From the NCBI GenBank assembly GCA_000934455.1, contig KN883699.1:73290-102633 (forward strand): 29,344 nucleotides of DNA, given 5' to 3'. The notes under the pieces are model-generated. The model saw only the letters and a program-made list of their open reading frames with translations, did not search any database and was not told where the DNA came from. Shown here piece by piece: positions 1 through 11,021 of the stretch. Made by a program: the position numbers and the translations under genes. How positions within the stretch are numbered: position 1 is the first letter of the stretch; the number at the start of each line of letters is the position of its first letter. The stretch is from Apostichopus parvimensis (Eukaryota > Echinodermata > Holothuroidea > Aspidochirotida > Stichopodidae).

Positions 1-63
1 TGTCTGGCATGGGCCATTCAGTGCTATGTGGCATTCATGCATTAAGTTGACATTGGTTTCAAG

Positions 64-331
64 TGGTACCTCGTTCGTTTGATCAAATGCATTTTTAGGC
101 CCCCTTTAACCGGCCTCAGAGGCCACATGCAGCAGAGGGACCCTGGCAGACATCCACTTTTGGATATACTGGGTTTTTCCCCAAATGTTCCAATACTCAG
201 ATATTGGTACCTCATTCGTTTGATCAAAGTGCACTGGGCTACCGGGCTATTAACCACACATCAGAAATGTGAGGAACTGTGTGAGTGTGTTTGTGCGTAT
301 GCATGAGTGTGTGTGAGAGTGTGTGAGCAGA
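64..331. repeat. Short direct repeat pair and adjoining GT-rich tract
   Basis: The 24-base string starting TGGTACCTCGTTCGTTTGAT occurs at 64-87 and again at 205-228 with one substitution (G to A), 141 bp apart. Both copies are followed by ATCAAA. From about 274 to 331 the sequence becomes an imperfect GT microsatellite (gtgtgagtgtgtttgtgcg). The two ORFs overlapping this tract on opposite strands do not look coding. Confidence 0.6.
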
Positions 332-828
332 AAAGGTGTGTCACAAACTACTTCTTGACCAGGGTTTGGAAGGTGCCTGGTCATGATGGACGTGATTGGT
401 GATGTCATTGGTCAAAGACCCAAAAAATCCCAAAACTTACTGGTTTGGGTATTTACGAGTGACTAGCTTCCAAATCTTAACAAAAGTTGTGAGAAATATC
501 AAAAAATTCTAACAGAAACATTAGAAGAAGAATAAAAGAAGTCTTTAAAATCGCTTTAGGCCACGAACCTGTGTTCAGTGTCCTTGAAACATGGTTGTGA
601 AAAGGGATAACATAACAGAAAATTAGGCAATCACTCCCTTTACATCATCAATATGCATAATTAGCTAATGTCATTCATAAATAACACTAGAATTAAGAAA
701 AGACTTGTAAAATGATCAACTTTTGATGGATTATGATGCGAGTTGCAGCTATTTTAATGATTTTTAATGATGATGAGACTGATTAAGACAATGTTGTTGA
801 TAGGTGTCTGTAGACCTTTAAGAGTCTA

Positions 829-911
829 TATATTCAAAGCCTAGTGATAGCATATTGGCAGCACTTGCTAAATTAGTAGTGTATATTCAAAGCCTAGTGA
901 TAGCATATTGG
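829..911. repeat. Perfect 30-bp direct repeat, 53-bp period
   Basis: TATATTCAAAGCCTAGTGAT plus ATAGCATATTGG-type continuation occurs identically at 829-858 and 882-911. The 23 bp between the copies is unrelated. It looks like a recent local duplication. Confidence 0.85.
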
Positions 912-1172
912 TGTTTCACTGCATCAATTCAATATTTCTTATGCAGCTTTTAGGCTATGGCTCAATGAAAAGTCAGAAACAAACCAAATTGGTCTGCTTT
1001 TCACATGTGTCATTTATGTGTATTAGCTAGGCAGGTAAAACATGAGTCTCCTGTTTAAAGGAGCTATGTTATGTTGTGCCAGATAAATTGAATACCAGTA
1101 TATCAACAGTACAGTACATAGAAGCACTGCCAAATGATAAAATAATAAAGCACAGAGAACTCAAATACGTAC

Positions 1173-1297
1173 GACTGAGGTGCTCCACCAATCCCAAATC
1201 CAACAAGGAACCGAATAATCAGCAGCCATGCATAGGTTGGAGCAAATCCACTTAAAACTCCAAAGTAAAAAACAACCAAAGAAGTCAATATCAGGCC
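1173..1297 (-). CDS. svop: SVOP-like transporter, coding exon spanning TM3-TM4
   Basis: The exon is 125 nt from acceptor TTTTATTTACAG to donor GTACGT. It starts at phase 0 and ends at phase 2, inside a Ser codon. It encodes GLILTSLVVFYFGVLSGFAP (TM3) and YAWLLIIRFLVGFGIGGAPQ-S (TM4), with the conserved R-x-x-V-G-F-G-I-G-G of SV2/SVOP and sugar-porter relatives. The preceding exon ends GRRV, so the join gives GRRV-GLIL, as expected for the family. An open frame runs past both splice sites (1103-1522), but the extra residues look non-coding. No following exon is visible in 1-1172, so the remaining two thirds of the protein lies outside the window. The four exons together give roughly 176 residues, against about 550 for a full SVOP. 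Confidence 0.95.
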
Positions 1298-1780
1298 CTG
1301 TAAATAAAAGGATAAAGCATATGAAAATACAAATGAAACTGCACTGACATAAGCTGAATATAGAATGACACAATCAGTTAATTGGCTACAATACTTGAAC
1401 AAATGGTACTCCTTCTCTTGAGAACTGTTGGGCCATTCTCTGGAAAATGAAACTGGCATGAAAAAACTAAAGTGTTCATCAGGACCAAATGTTATATTTT
1501 TTGTTTTAGAGGGATACCTCAAGTTTTCTGTTTCATACTTTTTTCATTGAAATTACAACCATAACATACGAATATGCATAAATTTGCATTATTGTCAGTT
1601 TTAGCCAAAATTTGTAGTTTTTAACTGTAAATTTGTTTCTTCTACATGAGAATCTAGAAATAATATTTCAGTTATCAACTATCACATGGAGGCAGTTATA
1701 CATGGGTTAATTTATTTCAATCCTAAAGCAGAGGCTCCTGATCTTCGTTAATAATGGGTACTAATTAGCATAATTTTGAT

Positions 1781-2798
1781 GTCACACACATGACCAAAAT
1801 AACGCAAAAGTTTTCATAAAAAGTAATCGATGTGCCTTATGATGTCCACCTTGATATGCAACCATTCTTGGTAAAGACTGTTAGTTCTGCAAAAATAACC
1901 AGTCAAATAATTATTCCTACGATTAATTAATAGCCTCTAATTATGACATTTATGGTCACGTGTGTGACAATGAAGCCCCAAGTTGAGCATTCAACAAAAC
2001 TAAATGGACTAAATATTGTTAGCAGACTGGTTTGTTATGTGTGTTTGGCCTGACAACAGTGTAATATGCAAATGAGAATAGCTCCATCCAATGAAATTGC
2101 AGCAGCACTGTGGACTTGGACTGTTGTTATGTCATGTGTGTATGGCATGACAACAGTGTCACAGTATATGCAAATGAGGAAAGCTTCATCCAATGAAATT
2201 GCAGCATCCATGAAAATGCAGAATGTCACACACGTGACCCGCCAAATAGAAAATCATGGCAGTAAAACTGTTTTGAAGTAATTCCTATGGAATATCAACA
2301 TCAGTGCTGTTCTGTGGTCATTACTAGAGTCAACATTTGCAATGCAAAAATTGCATACTATGGAATGAAAATTCAGAATGTCACACACGTGACCCAACAA
2401 TGTCACACACATGACCGGATTTTTTTAGCTTATAAAATGTAGTATTATGCTAATTTTTAGAAGTGAAATATTTAGGTGAAATGTCTTGTTAGAATGGAAA
2501 CACATTAAGGTAGTAACATGAGAAATTAGGTTTATCCAGCCCTGTTAGGAACTGAGGAATTTGCCAATGTTTTTTTGTGCAAAAAAGCCAGTTTCATTTC
2601 ACGTACCACACGTGACCTACCTTTATATGACCTCTGCCAGCACATGAAAGTTCTGATTTTGGCTAAGCTATATGGTTTTGTAAAAGAGTCCCCCTAGTGC
2701 ATACTTCAGTAGTACAATCAACCCAACTTTCTTTACCTAAAAGTAGTTACTTAGTGGTAAAGTGCAAATCTGCCCATTTTTCTGTCACACACGTGACC
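1781..2798. repeat. Array of the dispersed 15-mer GTCACACACGTGACC (seven good copies, one degenerate)
   Basis: Exact copies lie at 2225-2239(+), 2380-2394(+), 2784-2798(+) and 1954-1968(-). CACATG variants lie at 1781-1795 and 2402-2416, and a two-change variant at 2603-2617. A degenerate inverted copy (gtcatgtgtgtatgg) is at 2131-2145. The word is a near-palindrome (GTCAC-ACAC-GTGAC) containing the E-box CACGTG. Copies are mostly 155-201 bp apart with one doublet 22 bp apart. Flanking sequence is mostly unrelated, apart from 'cagaat' before the copies at 2225 and 2380. The array lies wholly inside the 1.8-kb SVOP intron 1298-3112. It could be a regulatory cluster for bHLH-type factors or transposon subterminal repeats; no terminal inverted repeats were found around it. 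Confidence 0.85.
2037..2208. repeat. Diverged tandem duplication within the 15-mer array
   Basis: The segment gacaacagtgt...atgcaaatgag..agct.catccaatgaaattgcagca appears at about 2037-2106 and again at about 2131-2207, with small insertions and roughly 85% identity by eye. Both contain the octamer ATGCAAAT, an Oct-factor-like string. The open frames here on both strands are by-products of the duplication. Confidence 0.7.
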
Positions 2799-3112
2799 GA
2801 GAATGGCCCTGTTTATGTTTGCTGTTGCTAGTAATGTTTGGATTCAATTCCTCAAATTGTGCATCTAAAAATGTTCACTAAGGGGGTGGGTTGGAACTAA
2901 CAAACTGCATATTAAATAATTGCAACTTGCACCAGCAGACATAAAGAATGAATGTCTGGTATTTGTTGTAGACCACAATAGTATGACATATGCAGTAAGA
3001 GGTAAGGTTTGTTTATTTATATAATAATATGAACAGAACATGACATGAGCCTCATGAAAAGTCTGAAGGAATTTCTGTCAGGTTTACTACAACACTCAAA
3101 ATATTAACTTAC

Positions 3113-3283
3113 CACTCTCCGGCCAAATTTGTCACAGAGCTGACCCCAAAATGTTGAGCTAACAAACATTCCCAGAAATACAACAGTAGTGATACTTGCT
3201 TCCTGGATGAGTGTCAAGTTCCATTTACACTTAAGTTCTGGGCCAATAATGCTGAGGATCATCATCTCCATTGCATCAGCCAT
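3113..3283 (-). CDS. svop: SVOP-like transporter, coding exon spanning TM1-TM2 and the MFS signature loop
   Basis: The exon is 171 nt (57 codons, phase 0 to phase 0), with acceptor TTTTCCTCATCAG and consensus donor GTAAGT. It begins MADAMEMMILSIIGPEL (end of TM1 and start of the lumenal loop) and passes through a short loop, KCKWNLTLIQEAS, that contains an NLT N-glycosylation sequon. TM2 follows (ITTVVFLGMFVSSTFWG). The exon ends in the cytosolic loop GQLCDKFGRRV, a good match to the major facilitator motif A (G-x-L-x-D-x-x-G-R-R). ADAMEMMILSI is typical of SVOP. Proteins of this type have 12 membrane helices and sit in synaptic vesicle or related membranes; the transported substrate is not established. 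A 20.7-kb intron separates this exon from the preceding one. Confidence 0.95.
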
Positions 3284-4160
3284 CTGATGAGGAAAAGTAT
3301 AAAAAAAACATAAAATTCCAATTAGACATTGTGGTTACAACAAATCACAACAACCCTCCCTGTCCATGTGGATCAGTTTGTTAGCTTACATGTAACTATA
3401 TAATATCAAACTATTAAATTAATTAATATCATGAAAAGATGGTACCATTCATGACTTTAAATATGCTGCTACCCTAATGTTTGTTTTGATGATGCTTATT
3501 TTATTTTGCACACATTAATATGAAAACAACTGATACAAGAGCAATGGTTTATTTAGGGTTGTCATGCCCTTTAATGGATTTAAAGTTATTGCACCTGTCA
3601 GTAATTCAGTGCCCTTCATCCTTAGATGGAAAGCAGGTCTGGGTATAGGGTCTCAGGGGTCACATTAGTCCAGCCAATGTGCAAACATTCCTTTCTGTCT
3701 GTACTCCCTAAAGGAATTGTCTGGTGGAAGATTTTGACACAGTGTCCTTGTAGTTCTTATTTTTCTGTTTCTAAACATGTGAAAATTGTCTCCATTTTAG
3801 AAATCTGGTTTTCAAATTCAACAGTTTCTCACCAAAAGAACTGTTTCTTCACACGCATCAATTTGGTAATTGACGTAGCGCAGGCAAATAGGCAAAACGA
3901 GCGACTTGAAGTTAGCACTCCTATTTCCGCAGCAAATACACTCTCGCATGTACATGCACAGGTGATTGCCTATTATATATTACGTACATATCGCGAACGT
4001 ATACAGCCTAGTACACCATGCCCAGTTGGCATACATAAATAGCGTTGCAAATAGTCCACTCTCACACTAAAACCACAGTTCATAAACTGTTCTTCGAAAT
4101 CACTGAAATAAATGCACGGATCAACTTTACAGTAGAAGGAAATCGATGTCAGAGCAGAAT
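3284..4160. other. Intronic stretch without recognisable gene
   Basis: Unique-looking AT-rich intron sequence. A 138-codon plus-strand open frame (3626-4042) and a longer minus-strand one overlapping it have no recognisable motif or conserved-family look, and overlapping opposite frames argue against coding. Confidence 0.5.
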
Positions 4161-5603
4161 GTAATACAGCATTGTTACGAACGCAGGATTCTGCGTCCGG
4201 GACGCAATGTTTTGGCCAGGGACGCAAAATCTTCAAATTGCTTGCGCCCCGAGGACGCAAACTTTTTTTTTTGAGAAACAAACCCCAAGTATACACACTC
4301 ACAACGGAAAACATGACAAAACTGTCAAAACACATTTTGGAATGAACATTATTTCTTTTCAAAAGACCACAACTTCTTCTTACAAGAAGCAAAATTTCTC
4401 CTACTGTACTCCAACAGATCATTGAATTTGTTTGACAATAAATATATATCATAACAATCAACCGCAAGGTACAGGGTTAACAACACCCCATTACGGAGAT
4501 TTTCATGCTAAAAATAGACAATGATGCTTTTCCAAAATTCCTGTGATTTGATTGGTTATAAGTCCCCATCCATTGTCTGTGAAAATTCTTGCACCTGTAG
4601 TGCTCAGTGAACACGGAGTATGTTGTTTAACAACAATTACTTGCAACTTACTTTCCCCTGTGTAGAGATAGGTAAGTTTTTTGCGGTATAGGCTATCATG
4701 TGTGTGCACTCCAATATATCATAACGTGAAGCCTTGTCACATATGTACGTATACCTCTTGACAACGAAGAGGCTTCGTAATATTTGAATCATTGTTTTGA
4801 TCAGAAAATGTTAATGAGTGGAGACAATCTATGAATTTTGTGGGAAGCTAACATCTCTGATCCTGAACAGGATATTTCAGCTCACAGTATGTTTCTTCTC
4901 TCAGTATTAATAGTTGCTAATGTAAAATGTGCATTCTTACCATCAGTAGTTTCTGTTGCAAAAATTTTTCGCGGTCCAATTAACCACTTGCTTCAGTAAA
5001 TGTTATTTTGGCGGAACTTTCGTGTGTAAACTACTGTACTTTAGAACATTGAACTGATTTTTTTAAAATCTACATTTCGTAAAAAACTATTCACATAGAC
5101 CTGTATAGATTATTGCTTGCAAAGAGCCAGGATAAATGTTGGATCAGATTTTAAGGATTTGCGCATGTGTAGTTGAAAATGAAGCTCGAACAGGCATGTA
5201 CATGCAGTAGTACAGTGAACTGGAATTTAGCGAGAGATATGCACACTGTAGTTACTGGGATTTTTGAAGAGTTGTTTGTTGGAATCGCTGCAAGGTCAGA
5301 GCACGGATCTACTACAGAGTTGGCGAGTAGGGAAGTAGAAGGACGAATGAAGGAGGGGGAGACTGGGGGTAAAAATGGGTTGAAACAGCAGGCTGGTCGA
5401 AAGGAGGGGCGGCCCCTGCCCTATATTGTGTATAACATTCACAAAGTATAGGCTGTGATACTACACTAGTAATAGTAACAGTAGGTCATACAATAAACGT
5501 AATTGGTTTTCGATTGCAAGCTTTTTTTATGGGACGCAAACTTTTTCGGGGGCTTGCGTCCCTGGGACGCAAACTTTTTTCACTAATAACATTACTGTAA
5601 TAC
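4161..5603. mobile_element. Candidate non-autonomous DNA transposon with GGGACGCAA palindromic termini
   Basis: The two ends are diverged inverted repeats. GTAATACAG-CATTGTTA at 4161 pairs with the complement of TAACATTACTGTAATAC ending at 5603. Just inside each end is a palindrome: tgcgtccGggacgca at 4192-4206, and the perfect 9-bp-arm hairpin ttgcgtcccTgggacgcaa at 5554-5572. Further ggacgcaaa words lie at 4219, 4252 and 5533, most followed by T-runs. No transposase frame is visible and no target-site duplication is clear. The interior (about 4633-5290) has a paralogue at 25459-26950. The repeats are clearly seen; element limits and class are uncertain. Confidence 0.45.
4633..5290. repeat. 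Left copy of a diverged duplicated block
   Basis: Aligns by eye with 25459-25720 and then 26500-26950 in the same orientation, at about 75-80% identity. Shared strings include aggatatttca, gtaaactactgtactt, ctattcacata, tgcaaagagcc and tgtgcacactgtag. The left copy is compact. The right copy has about 0.8 kb of extra sequence near its middle. Most likely two copies of an old transposon family. Confidence 0.8.
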
Positions 5604-7954
5604 CGAAAAGCTTAGGCTTCGTAGAACTGCCGGATTGTAAACGTTAGAGTAGACTATATGCGAACATTCTTCGCACTGGAGCTGAATATCGCAATGTAAA
5701 CAACGAAGAGTCTGCTGTTCAAACTTATCTTGTGTTACACAAAGACCAAGAAACCACCGATCTACTACATATGGCTTAAGGAGTTTTTAAAAACATATCT
5801 AATTTATAAGAAATTTTACCGAAAATTAGGGAAGAAATTAATATGTATACAAATGCGTTTTTTGTTGTGAATACTATACGTACTGTATGGAGCGTGGGTT
5901 ATGTCGCAATCTGAATGACGTCATGTTCGTTTACTATTCAAATCATATTTGAAATGTCCATCCTTAACGATTAAACAATCGTTTCTCTGTCATACGCAAC
6001 ATTAGTGTTCTCATACTTTCTTAGGGCTACCAGACAATCCTTTTAAAGGGTGTGAAGACTCGCGCACAAAGAAACGTCTCATGCCGGTAATCTGACCTAG
6101 TTTCGAATGAGGTGTAACAGAAGTGTTAGACACCACCATTGATCCCAAAAAATACACACACAGCTTGCTACCGTCAGTAATTAGACACTAGTGTACAGTC
6201 AATACATACAGCTACGGTCAATACCCACAACACTAGTGTACATAGCAGCGATGGACATCTCAGGTCTATATAAAAGATAACAAGGTATCACGTTTCATTA
6301 CTGTCTGCATTTTGTAGCGACAAGAAGAAAACTTCCCTTGCAAGCAACGGAAAGTTAACTTTATCAGAGCGCGGCACTCGGCTTGGGGCGAGCCTTCAAT
6401 GCCTTTAAAAGCTGTCTAAGGTCAGATTTGGGGATTTTCTCCCGCAGCTATTCTTGCAATTTTCTCAATACTTTACTTCAGTTGTTTGAGACAGTTTGTT
6501 TCAGCAGGTTGTACACTGCTGAATCCAGTTTTTTGTGTATTGGTGGCAACACATTATTATATGCCTACCACTCTTTTGCGTTTACAGTTTTTGTCCTGGC
6601 TAATTAATAGTTCGTAAGTACTCGATGTTTTGTTTTTATTCACTAGAATTTGAAAATGACCTGTTACTGAGGTGTTATCAATTGTTTAGAATGTTGACCA
6701 CATATTAGGAGTATATAATCACCTTAATTATCGGCAACTCAGTACATGTGCCATGAGAGCACAGTCACATACTATGTGTTTGCTCATCATTATCATTACT
6801 TGTGTATCAAGTTTTGATACGTTTCAGATGTAATATTATATTTCCTGTTCTAATTAATTTATTTAGTCCTTGTAGTTTCTATCTTCCAGTTCCTGGGTGT
6901 TATCGGCTAGATTAATATGTTAATCAGTTAGATAATCTGAAGGTACATTTTGTAGTAGGGTTATTAGAAGTACTTACTGACTTTATTCTTGTGTCTATCA
7001 TACTCAGTCTTAGTTATTCTACATTCTTCTTAACCGACAATGTTAGCACGACACTATTTGGAGTACAATCATTATCGCATTTAGTTTAGTAATTTATTAC
7101 GTAATTTTGTGGTGGTATTATTATGAATCATTTACATTGTTTCACAGTTGTACCACACAAATACAATTGGGGAAATACAGAAAAACTACACCTGTCTTTG
7201 CCTCATTTTGGTGAGCTGGCTGTCTAGCACACATATCCAACGCGAGTGAGGGCAGCACAGTACAAGAACTAATAGCCAATCAGAGACTACCCGCAAGCAT
7301 GAGCACACAGTCGGGCAAGCAGTTCTAAGAAAAAGAGGAGGAACCCACCGGATACAAGCCACTATAAAATGTTGTAATGGGAATTTCATAGAAAGGTGCC
7401 ATAATTTTAGGTAAAATAATTCTTTGACAAGCTTAAATTTTCTTTACTTATCTGGGGCCGAAAGGTGCAGCATCAAAGTAGAGCTCAATAGGTATAGCTA
7501 ATTTATATAACTGTATGTAACACTACAAAAGTATAAGCAGCTCCCTGGTATTTGGCTACTGAAGGTATAACAAAGACAGTTTATTCCCTGCATTTCTGCT
7601 CCATTCCACTATTATAATACACCTACCTATGCTTGGTGTACAAGCTCAGAGTCAATGAAATCCAGCAATTCAGACAGGTTTAAATGGAAAGACCAAACAA
7701 GTTACAGACACATTCCTGTTATTTTGTTGTTGTTTTACAAATGATCCCACATACAATGCAGCCACAGGAGGGTGGAAACTATGAGACCCTAGCCTAGATT
7801 TGTTTAGTGGCAGGTAGGAACTACATATGGGACTATAAACCAGAATGCAAAATGCATTGAGGTTTCGATGACTTCATTGCACTAGGCTTTTGCTTGTTAG
7901 TAACCAGAACTAGTTGTTACAATACAACAAGAGCGGAAGAGCCCAAAGGCACTA
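5604..7954. other. Intronic stretch without recognisable gene
   Basis: AT-rich unique sequence. Only a TATA-like site near 6267 stands out. ORFs at 6383-6607 (+) and 7186-7389 (-) are short, lack motifs and are not supported. Confidence 0.5.
6267..6300 (+). promoter_or_regulatory. TATA-box-like promoter candidate inside the intron
   Basis: TATATAAAAG at 6267-6276 is a near-consensus TATA box. About 25-30 bp downstream is tttcattactg, an initiator-like context. This would drive plus-strand transcription, antisense to the SVOP gene. A short open frame follows at 6383, and a donor-like GTAAGT occurs near 6613. Without expression data this is only a motif match in AT-rich DNA. Confidence 0.2.
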
Positions 7955-8628
7955 TGGTTCCTTGCTTGTAAGGAATATTTACAATGGAGCAGCACTGTCC
8001 TAAAATTGTTATGTGGTCTGATGTACAGACACAATATTATTGCCAAAAATATCACAAATCAACCCTTGGTCCTTTTGAGAACCTGTTGAGGACCAGGTGA
8101 CTGATATGAGCAAGAGTTGGCTTTTTTTACAGAACTCACAGAATCATCCTAACTGTACTTATTAAGAATTTTAACAAAACCAAACGAACCTTGATCTCTA
8201 ATAACTTTGCACACAAAGGTTGCAGAGGAGTCAACTTATGGACAATTTAGATCGGAATATGGCCACGAACATTCAATTAATCAACTTGAAAGAAACTAAT
8301 ACAGGTCACTCGAGGACAACCTGAGGTCAAAGGTCACCCAAATGCGGGTTGACTATTGGATTACAATAGCGTAACTCCCAACATGACCGTTATGTTTGGA
8401 AACGATCCCTTACCCCATTCACAACTACTCCCAAAATATCAACCATGTCGGACCCTGCCAATGGGAGTTATTGCTGTTTTCAATATTTTGGTTTTGGCCT
8501 CTAACTGACTTTTGGTGACCGTCACAGGCACCAAAAACAATAGGGCACACCTTCTCACTATGGCCGATCTATATACCAAGTTTGAGTTAAGGAACCTCAT
8601 AGGTTCCTTTTGCTAAAGCAAGGAACCA
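7955..8628. repeat. Segment bounded by a perfect 13-bp inverted repeat, with a hairpin at its right end
   Basis: TGGTTCCTTGCTT at 7955-7967 is the exact reverse complement of 8616-8628. Next to the right end is a perfect hairpin, AAGGAACCT-CAT-AGGTTCCTT (8589-8609), overlapping a second small palindrome (ttgctaaagcaa). This may be a short foldback element or one edge of the mosaic repeat zone to the right. It also carries AGGTCA-A-AGGTCA, a perfect DR1 nuclear-receptor half-site pair, at 8324-8336. Confidence 0.5.
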
Positions 8629-9700
8629 AAAATGGCCCAAACCGCCATTTTGATACAATTACAATATGGCATTATAAACACAGGTCTGTCTACTGTACAT
8701 GGCAATACACACCTCCACCAAAAACAATGGGGGTCTTGCGCTCAATGTTATGCACCAAGTATGAGAGGTATCCACAATTCCCATTGTTTGATATCATTAT
8801 GGATTTTTACCTCCATGATATCATGTACCAGGATTATCAGAGTTTGACCTCTGGTGACCTCAAATGAGATTGGACCTCACAAGCAACAGGATTCTTGTAC
8901 TCAATATGGCAAATCCATATACCATGTATGAAAGTATCCATGCTTTCTACCATGAGAAATCATGTTTTCAAGGTTTTCAGGCAACAATTTTTAAAAGTAT
9001 TTGGTTTGGCGACCATGACTAAAAATCTACTCGCCAAATTTTAATCGCCACTACACTTAGGCAGATACATGGTGCTACGTAATTGCACATTGGAAAATTA
9101 TGTTTCTGTGTACTATGACATTTAAACTTTCTTCCACTAAAAGTAAGTGTTGAACAAAGTAAAACATGTTGCAGAATCATAAATAAGCAGTTAGGCCTAC
9201 TGTAATGTCTCAAACAATTAAATACAGTATAAAACATCTGCAAAAATACCTATGAAGATAGCTTGGCTTCTGTTACATTAGTGTTCCACTAGTGCACTAG
9301 GCATATACTGTACAGAAGCTAGGTGTACGCGAGTCCTAAGCCTACACATACTTTGAACCGCTACTCGATTAGGACATTTTGGTATATTTTCCCAATTATT
9401 TATCTTGTCTTTTAGCTACAGACTGGTGCGCGAAAAAACATCGCTATCACTCCATTACACTGCGTAAATCTTCAAAGCAATGAAAATCTGAGGTTGTAAG
9501 AGCATCTATTTTCCAAAAAAACCTAGCAGCAACAACAGCAAACTTGTCTCAAAACTCCTTAAATTGTTGTATATTTTGGGCATTATGACTGATAGCCAGT
9601 GGACAAATGTGAGCCCAAATGAACTTTGACCCCTCCACAAACAATAGGATTCTTCTACTCAATGTGGTAATCATATACACCAAATATGACATTGGTCCAA
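8525..9700 (+). repeat. Recurrent ~65-bp repeat units (about four copies)
   Basis: Units at about 8525-8590, 8710-8772, 8876-8942 and 9635-9700 share the pattern cc-a-caaAACAATAGG..TCTT-t-CTCAatgtgg..a-atATACCAagTATGA-a-..tcc. A fifth copy is inverted near 11811-11875. The first three are about 166-185 bp apart. Phrases such as gacctctggtgacctcaaatga and cttgagatatcatg recur between units. This is a dispersed repeat family rather than coding sequence; the class is not recognised with certainty. Confidence 0.7.
8840..9597 (+). repeat. Left arm of a large inverted repeat
   Basis: Reverse-complements to 11909-11022 at about 80-85% identity over most of its length. Shared strings include gtttgacctctggtgacc, accatgtatgaaagtatcc, gcagatacatggtgcta, agatagcttggcttctgtta and aattatttatcttgtctttt. 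No transposase or reverse transcriptase frame is visible in the arm. Confidence 0.85.
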
Positions 9701-11021
9701 GCTTCCCTTCTTGAGATATCGTGCTTACAAGCGAGTCGTCACACACACCCACACACACTCTCCGCCAGCATGACTGCATAGGTTATGATTATCATCGAAA
9801 CCAAAAAATGGAGCCTGTTGCATGGCAGTGTTCCACTTACACCACACTGTACTCATTTCATACAGGATTTAACAAGGTCATAGAAGCTAAAATCCATGAC
9901 TTATTATTATAAGCTAGCTTGAGACATCATTTGTGTGACTCATCAACCAAGGGATGTTACAGTAGCCTACACAAGAACTTGATTTTGGGGGCAAGTGAAT
10001 AAATAAGAAGTGAATGGGAAGGTATCCTTATCTTAGATTGCTAGGCATACAGTATATTTGTCTGTAAAATGCTTTTTTTAGTCCTGGTTGAAAGTGCATA
10101 CTGCTGCCACGTATCTGGTGATTTATGAACGAAAATGCAGTGTACGAATTACCATTTGCGTCAAATGTTCTGGTCAAATACTTCTGACCATACAGTGTTT
10201 CTATTACCCGCCAATACTGTCCTGCTATACTAACACAGCATCACAAAAAAACTTGTGTGCTTCAGTTTCCTTGGCATGACATAATTCTCCCCTTTCATGT
10301 TCTTTGGGCCTACCATATTGTATGCCAAAATTTACAACTCATGATATACTGTATCTACAAGCTTTTGAGAAAATGTTTAGCCTGCTCACCATTGATTATC
10401 ATGTGATGGAACAGTCTATTATTCCATCATTAGTTGGTGAAAATGGGCAGGATGAAGCTTACATCATGTTACAGGTTACAATCTTATAAAATTAGCCCAC
10501 AATTTGATTTGCAAAAACTTGCACAAAATTGTTTACATAAAGGTATACCAGCAATTATTTCCTGCTGAACATCAAGAATCTTGCAAAACTAGTACCAAGC
10601 CAAACCTATAAGCATTGTAGGTCTCAAGAGCAGTCCCAGAGCAGTCATTTGGAGTCACCAGCGGTCAAAATGTGGAAAGCTTGTTCATAATCTACCTCCA
10701 ACCGACCAGTCTATTTGATAACATGTCTCATAAGAATAGGAGAGGTTGTTGGCAATTGGAAATTAGCTTATGGGCAACTGTAGATAGTATCAGCAAAGCA
10801 GCAAATCAGCGACCAAAATGGCATTGAATTAACTGTGTCGCTATTTGATCGGCACTCCGTACATACATGTGAATAAAGGTTCATATACTGTTTGTACGTA
10901 CAACGGTAAGGTAAATTTGGTTCGTTAACACAAAAGCGTGAAGGAAACAATGTTTCGTGTCAGAATACACTTAAGGTGGCAAAACATCTCGGACTAAATT
11001 ATTTCTTAAGGCATTTCCCAT
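9598..11021. other. Spacer (loop) of the inverted repeat, no gene recognised
   Basis: 1.42 kb between the two arms. It contains one more ~65-bp repeat unit (9635-9700), a CA-rich patch near 9740-9760, and a fragment at 10640-10740 resembling the gtcacca-aggtcaaa phrases of the same repeat family. Short ORFs here lack motifs. Confidence 0.5.

Noticed and set aside
1103-1522. 139-codon minus-strand ORF taken as a whole
   Set aside because: Only 1173-1297 is exon. The rest lies outside good splice sites and does not match the transporter family.
1781-2798. CRISPR-like array of regularly spaced repeats
   Set aside because: Copies are on both strands, 15 bp long, spaced about 155-200 bp, in a eukaryotic intron; not a CRISPR arrangement.
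2689-2888. ccccctagtg ... cactaaggggg as TIRs of a small element around one 15-mer copy
   Set aside because: Only ~10 imperfect bases, no target-site duplication, and it would leave the other 15-mer copies unexplained.
3626-4467. 138-codon plus-strand and 164-codon minus-strand open frames
   Set aside because: They overlap on opposite strands, show no motif or family resemblance, and the minus one runs through the GGGACGCAA repeat words.
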